From positions 1 to 15,905 of the forward strand of contig JADFDL010000015.1 in assembly GCA_018262875.1 (NCBI GenBank): a stretch of 15,905 bases of DNA, read 5' to 3'. The notes beneath the pieces were generated by a model. That model was not told where the DNA came from. It made no database searches and worked only from the letters and a program-made list of their open reading frames with translations. Source of the DNA: Rhodocyclaceae bacterium (GTDB lineage: Bacteria > Pseudomonadota > Gammaproteobacteria > Burkholderiales > Rhodocyclaceae). How positions within the stretch are numbered: the first letter of the stretch is position 1; each line of letters begins with the position of its first letter. Made by a program: the position numbers and the translations under genes. This document shows, piece by piece, positions 15,018 to 15,905 of this stretch.

Positions 15018-15905
15018 TTAGATTATGCCCTGCCGGCGCAGCCTGTCGATGGCATCCGTATCGAAACCGGCTTCGCGCAGTACCTCATCGCTGTGCTGGC
15101 CCGGAGCGGGCGCGTTGCGTTCGCTCGAGAATTCGTAATCGGAGAGCTTCCAGGGTGGCGCGAACTGGGGAATGCCATCGGCCTCGATGACCATGCCGCG
15201 TGCCTGCAACTGTTCGTTGTCGAGCGCCTCGGCGATGGTCAGCACCGGCGTCACGCAGCAATCGACCGCGTCGAATGTCGCGATCCAGTGGCTTTGCGGC
15301 TGGCCGGCGAAAACGGCAGACAGCGCCGCCCTGGCCTTTTCCCCCTTCGCGCCGAAAGCGAGTTGGAAGGGCTTGAGGTCCGGCCGTCCGAGCGTGTCGC
15401 AGAGCAGTTCCCAGAATTTCTTCTCCAGCGCGCCGACTGCCATGTAGCGCCCGTCGGCTGTCGCATAGACGCCGTAGCAGGGCACGCCGCCGGAGAGCAG
15501 ATCGGCGCCGCGCGGCGGCGGCGCCAGGCGCGCCAGCAGACCGGCGAGCGGAAAGACGGCATGCGCGAACACCGCATCGGTCATGGCGACATCGACGTGG
15601 CGGCCGCGGCCCGTGGCACGCGCATCGATCACCGCGGCGAGCAGGCCGACTAGCGGCGTCAGCGCGCCGCCGAGGAGATCGCCGATCTGGAAGTTGGGCA
15701 GCGCCGGCGCCCGCCCGGCTTCGCCGATCTGGTCGAGCACACCGGCGTAGCCGATGTAGTTGATGTCGTGCCCGGCACGCAGCGCGTAGGGGCCGCTCTG
15801 GCCGTAGCCGCTGATGGAGCAGAAGACGAGTCGCGGATTGATTTCGGCAAGCCGCTCGTAGCCGATGCCCAGCTTGTCCATCACGCCGGGGCGAAAGCCC
15901 TCGAT
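15018..15905 (-). CDS. CaiB/BaiF-family CoA-transferase, 5' end outside the window
   Basis: The last 295 residues of a family III CoA-transferase or alpha-methylacyl-CoA racemase-like enzyme are visible; the N-terminal 100 or so lie beyond the right edge, since the frame is open to the last base and reads IEGFRPGVMDKLGIGYE there. Family features are FCSISGYGQSGPYALRAGHDINYIGYAGVL, the GRGRHVDVAMTDA segment with the predicted catalytic Asp (visible residue 110) that forms the acyl-anhydride intermediate, PCYGVYATADGRYMAVGALEKKFW and the C-terminal PGQHSDEVLREAGF. The enzyme moves CoA between carboxylic acids or epimerises 2-methylacyl-CoAs. Substrate is not predictable; the family's wide range and the lack of catabolic neighbours leave both options open. 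It is the first gene seen in the minus-strand series leading to the cyclase. Confidence 0.9.
   Translation of the reverse strand: MEGFRPGVMDKLGIGYERLAEINPRLVFCSISGYGQSGPYALRAGHDINYIGYAGVLDQIGEAGRAPALPNFQIGDLLGGALTPLVGLLAAVIDARATGRGRHVDVAMTDAVFAHAVFPLAGLLARLAPPPRGADLLSGGVPCYGVYATADGRYMAVGALEKKFWELLCDTLGRPDLKPFQLAFGAKGEKARAALSAVFAGQPQSHWIATFDAVDCCVTPVLTIAEALDNEQLQARGMVIEADGIPQFAPPWKLSDYEFSSERNAPAPGQHSDEVLREAGFDTDAIDRLRRQGII

Noticed and set aside
13925..15190. Plus-strand open frame of 421 codons opposite the cyclase
   Set aside because: Gln/His/Arg-rich antisense translation crossing two real genes; no domain visible.

Overview
This window is gene-dense, high-GC DNA, most likely from a betaproteobacterium of the Rhodocyclales/Azoarcus-Thauera type. 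That placement is inferred from a PhaM-type polyhydroxyalkanoate granule regulator, a fused indolepyruvate:ferredoxin oxidoreductase, a CHASE2 cyclase paired with FecR, and overall gene style. No rRNA, tRNA, CRISPR array, transposase or phage gene was seen. Eleven complete protein genes and one gene cut by the right edge fill almost all of the sequence. Long antisense frames, including one of over 1,100 codons opposite the first gene, are GC-driven shadows.

Layout. Left block (+ strand, 56-5138): a single-chain indolepyruvate/arylpyruvate:ferredoxin oxidoreductase, a membrane-anchored SAM-dependent methyltransferase-like protein 9 bp downstream with a TTG start, and, after a 97-bp gap, an orphan ParA/MinD-type ATPase. 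Middle block (5145-10865): a NarL/LuxR-type response regulator on the minus strand, divergent from a plus-strand series of a hybrid histidine kinase, a TonB-dependent outer-membrane receptor and a periplasmic ABC_sub_bind-family binding protein. This looks like a signalling-plus-uptake unit. The kinase ends in a receiver-like domain that has lost its phospho-accepting Asp and conserved Lys, while the separate regulator keeps all its receiver residues. No permease or ABC ATPase accompanies the binding protein. An ATCATTCC octamer occurs at both ends of the divergent gap and again at the start of the receptor gene.

Right block: a short PhaM-like gene (+, 10937-11308) meets, with a 1-bp gap, four closely spaced minus-strand genes. 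In transcription order these are a CaiB/BaiF CoA-transferase (5' end outside the window), a CHASE2-type class III adenylate cyclase, a FecR-domain periplasmic protein, and an AEC-family (auxin efflux carrier) transporter. The transporter gene appears to carry an in-frame 84-bp insertion containing a strong GC hairpin and flanked by a 7-bp direct repeat.

The items most worth following up are the two-component/TonB/binding-protein unit with its pseudo-receiver and candidate operator octamers, and the palindromic in-frame insertion in the transporter gene. All function calls rest on motifs read by eye; no database search was run.
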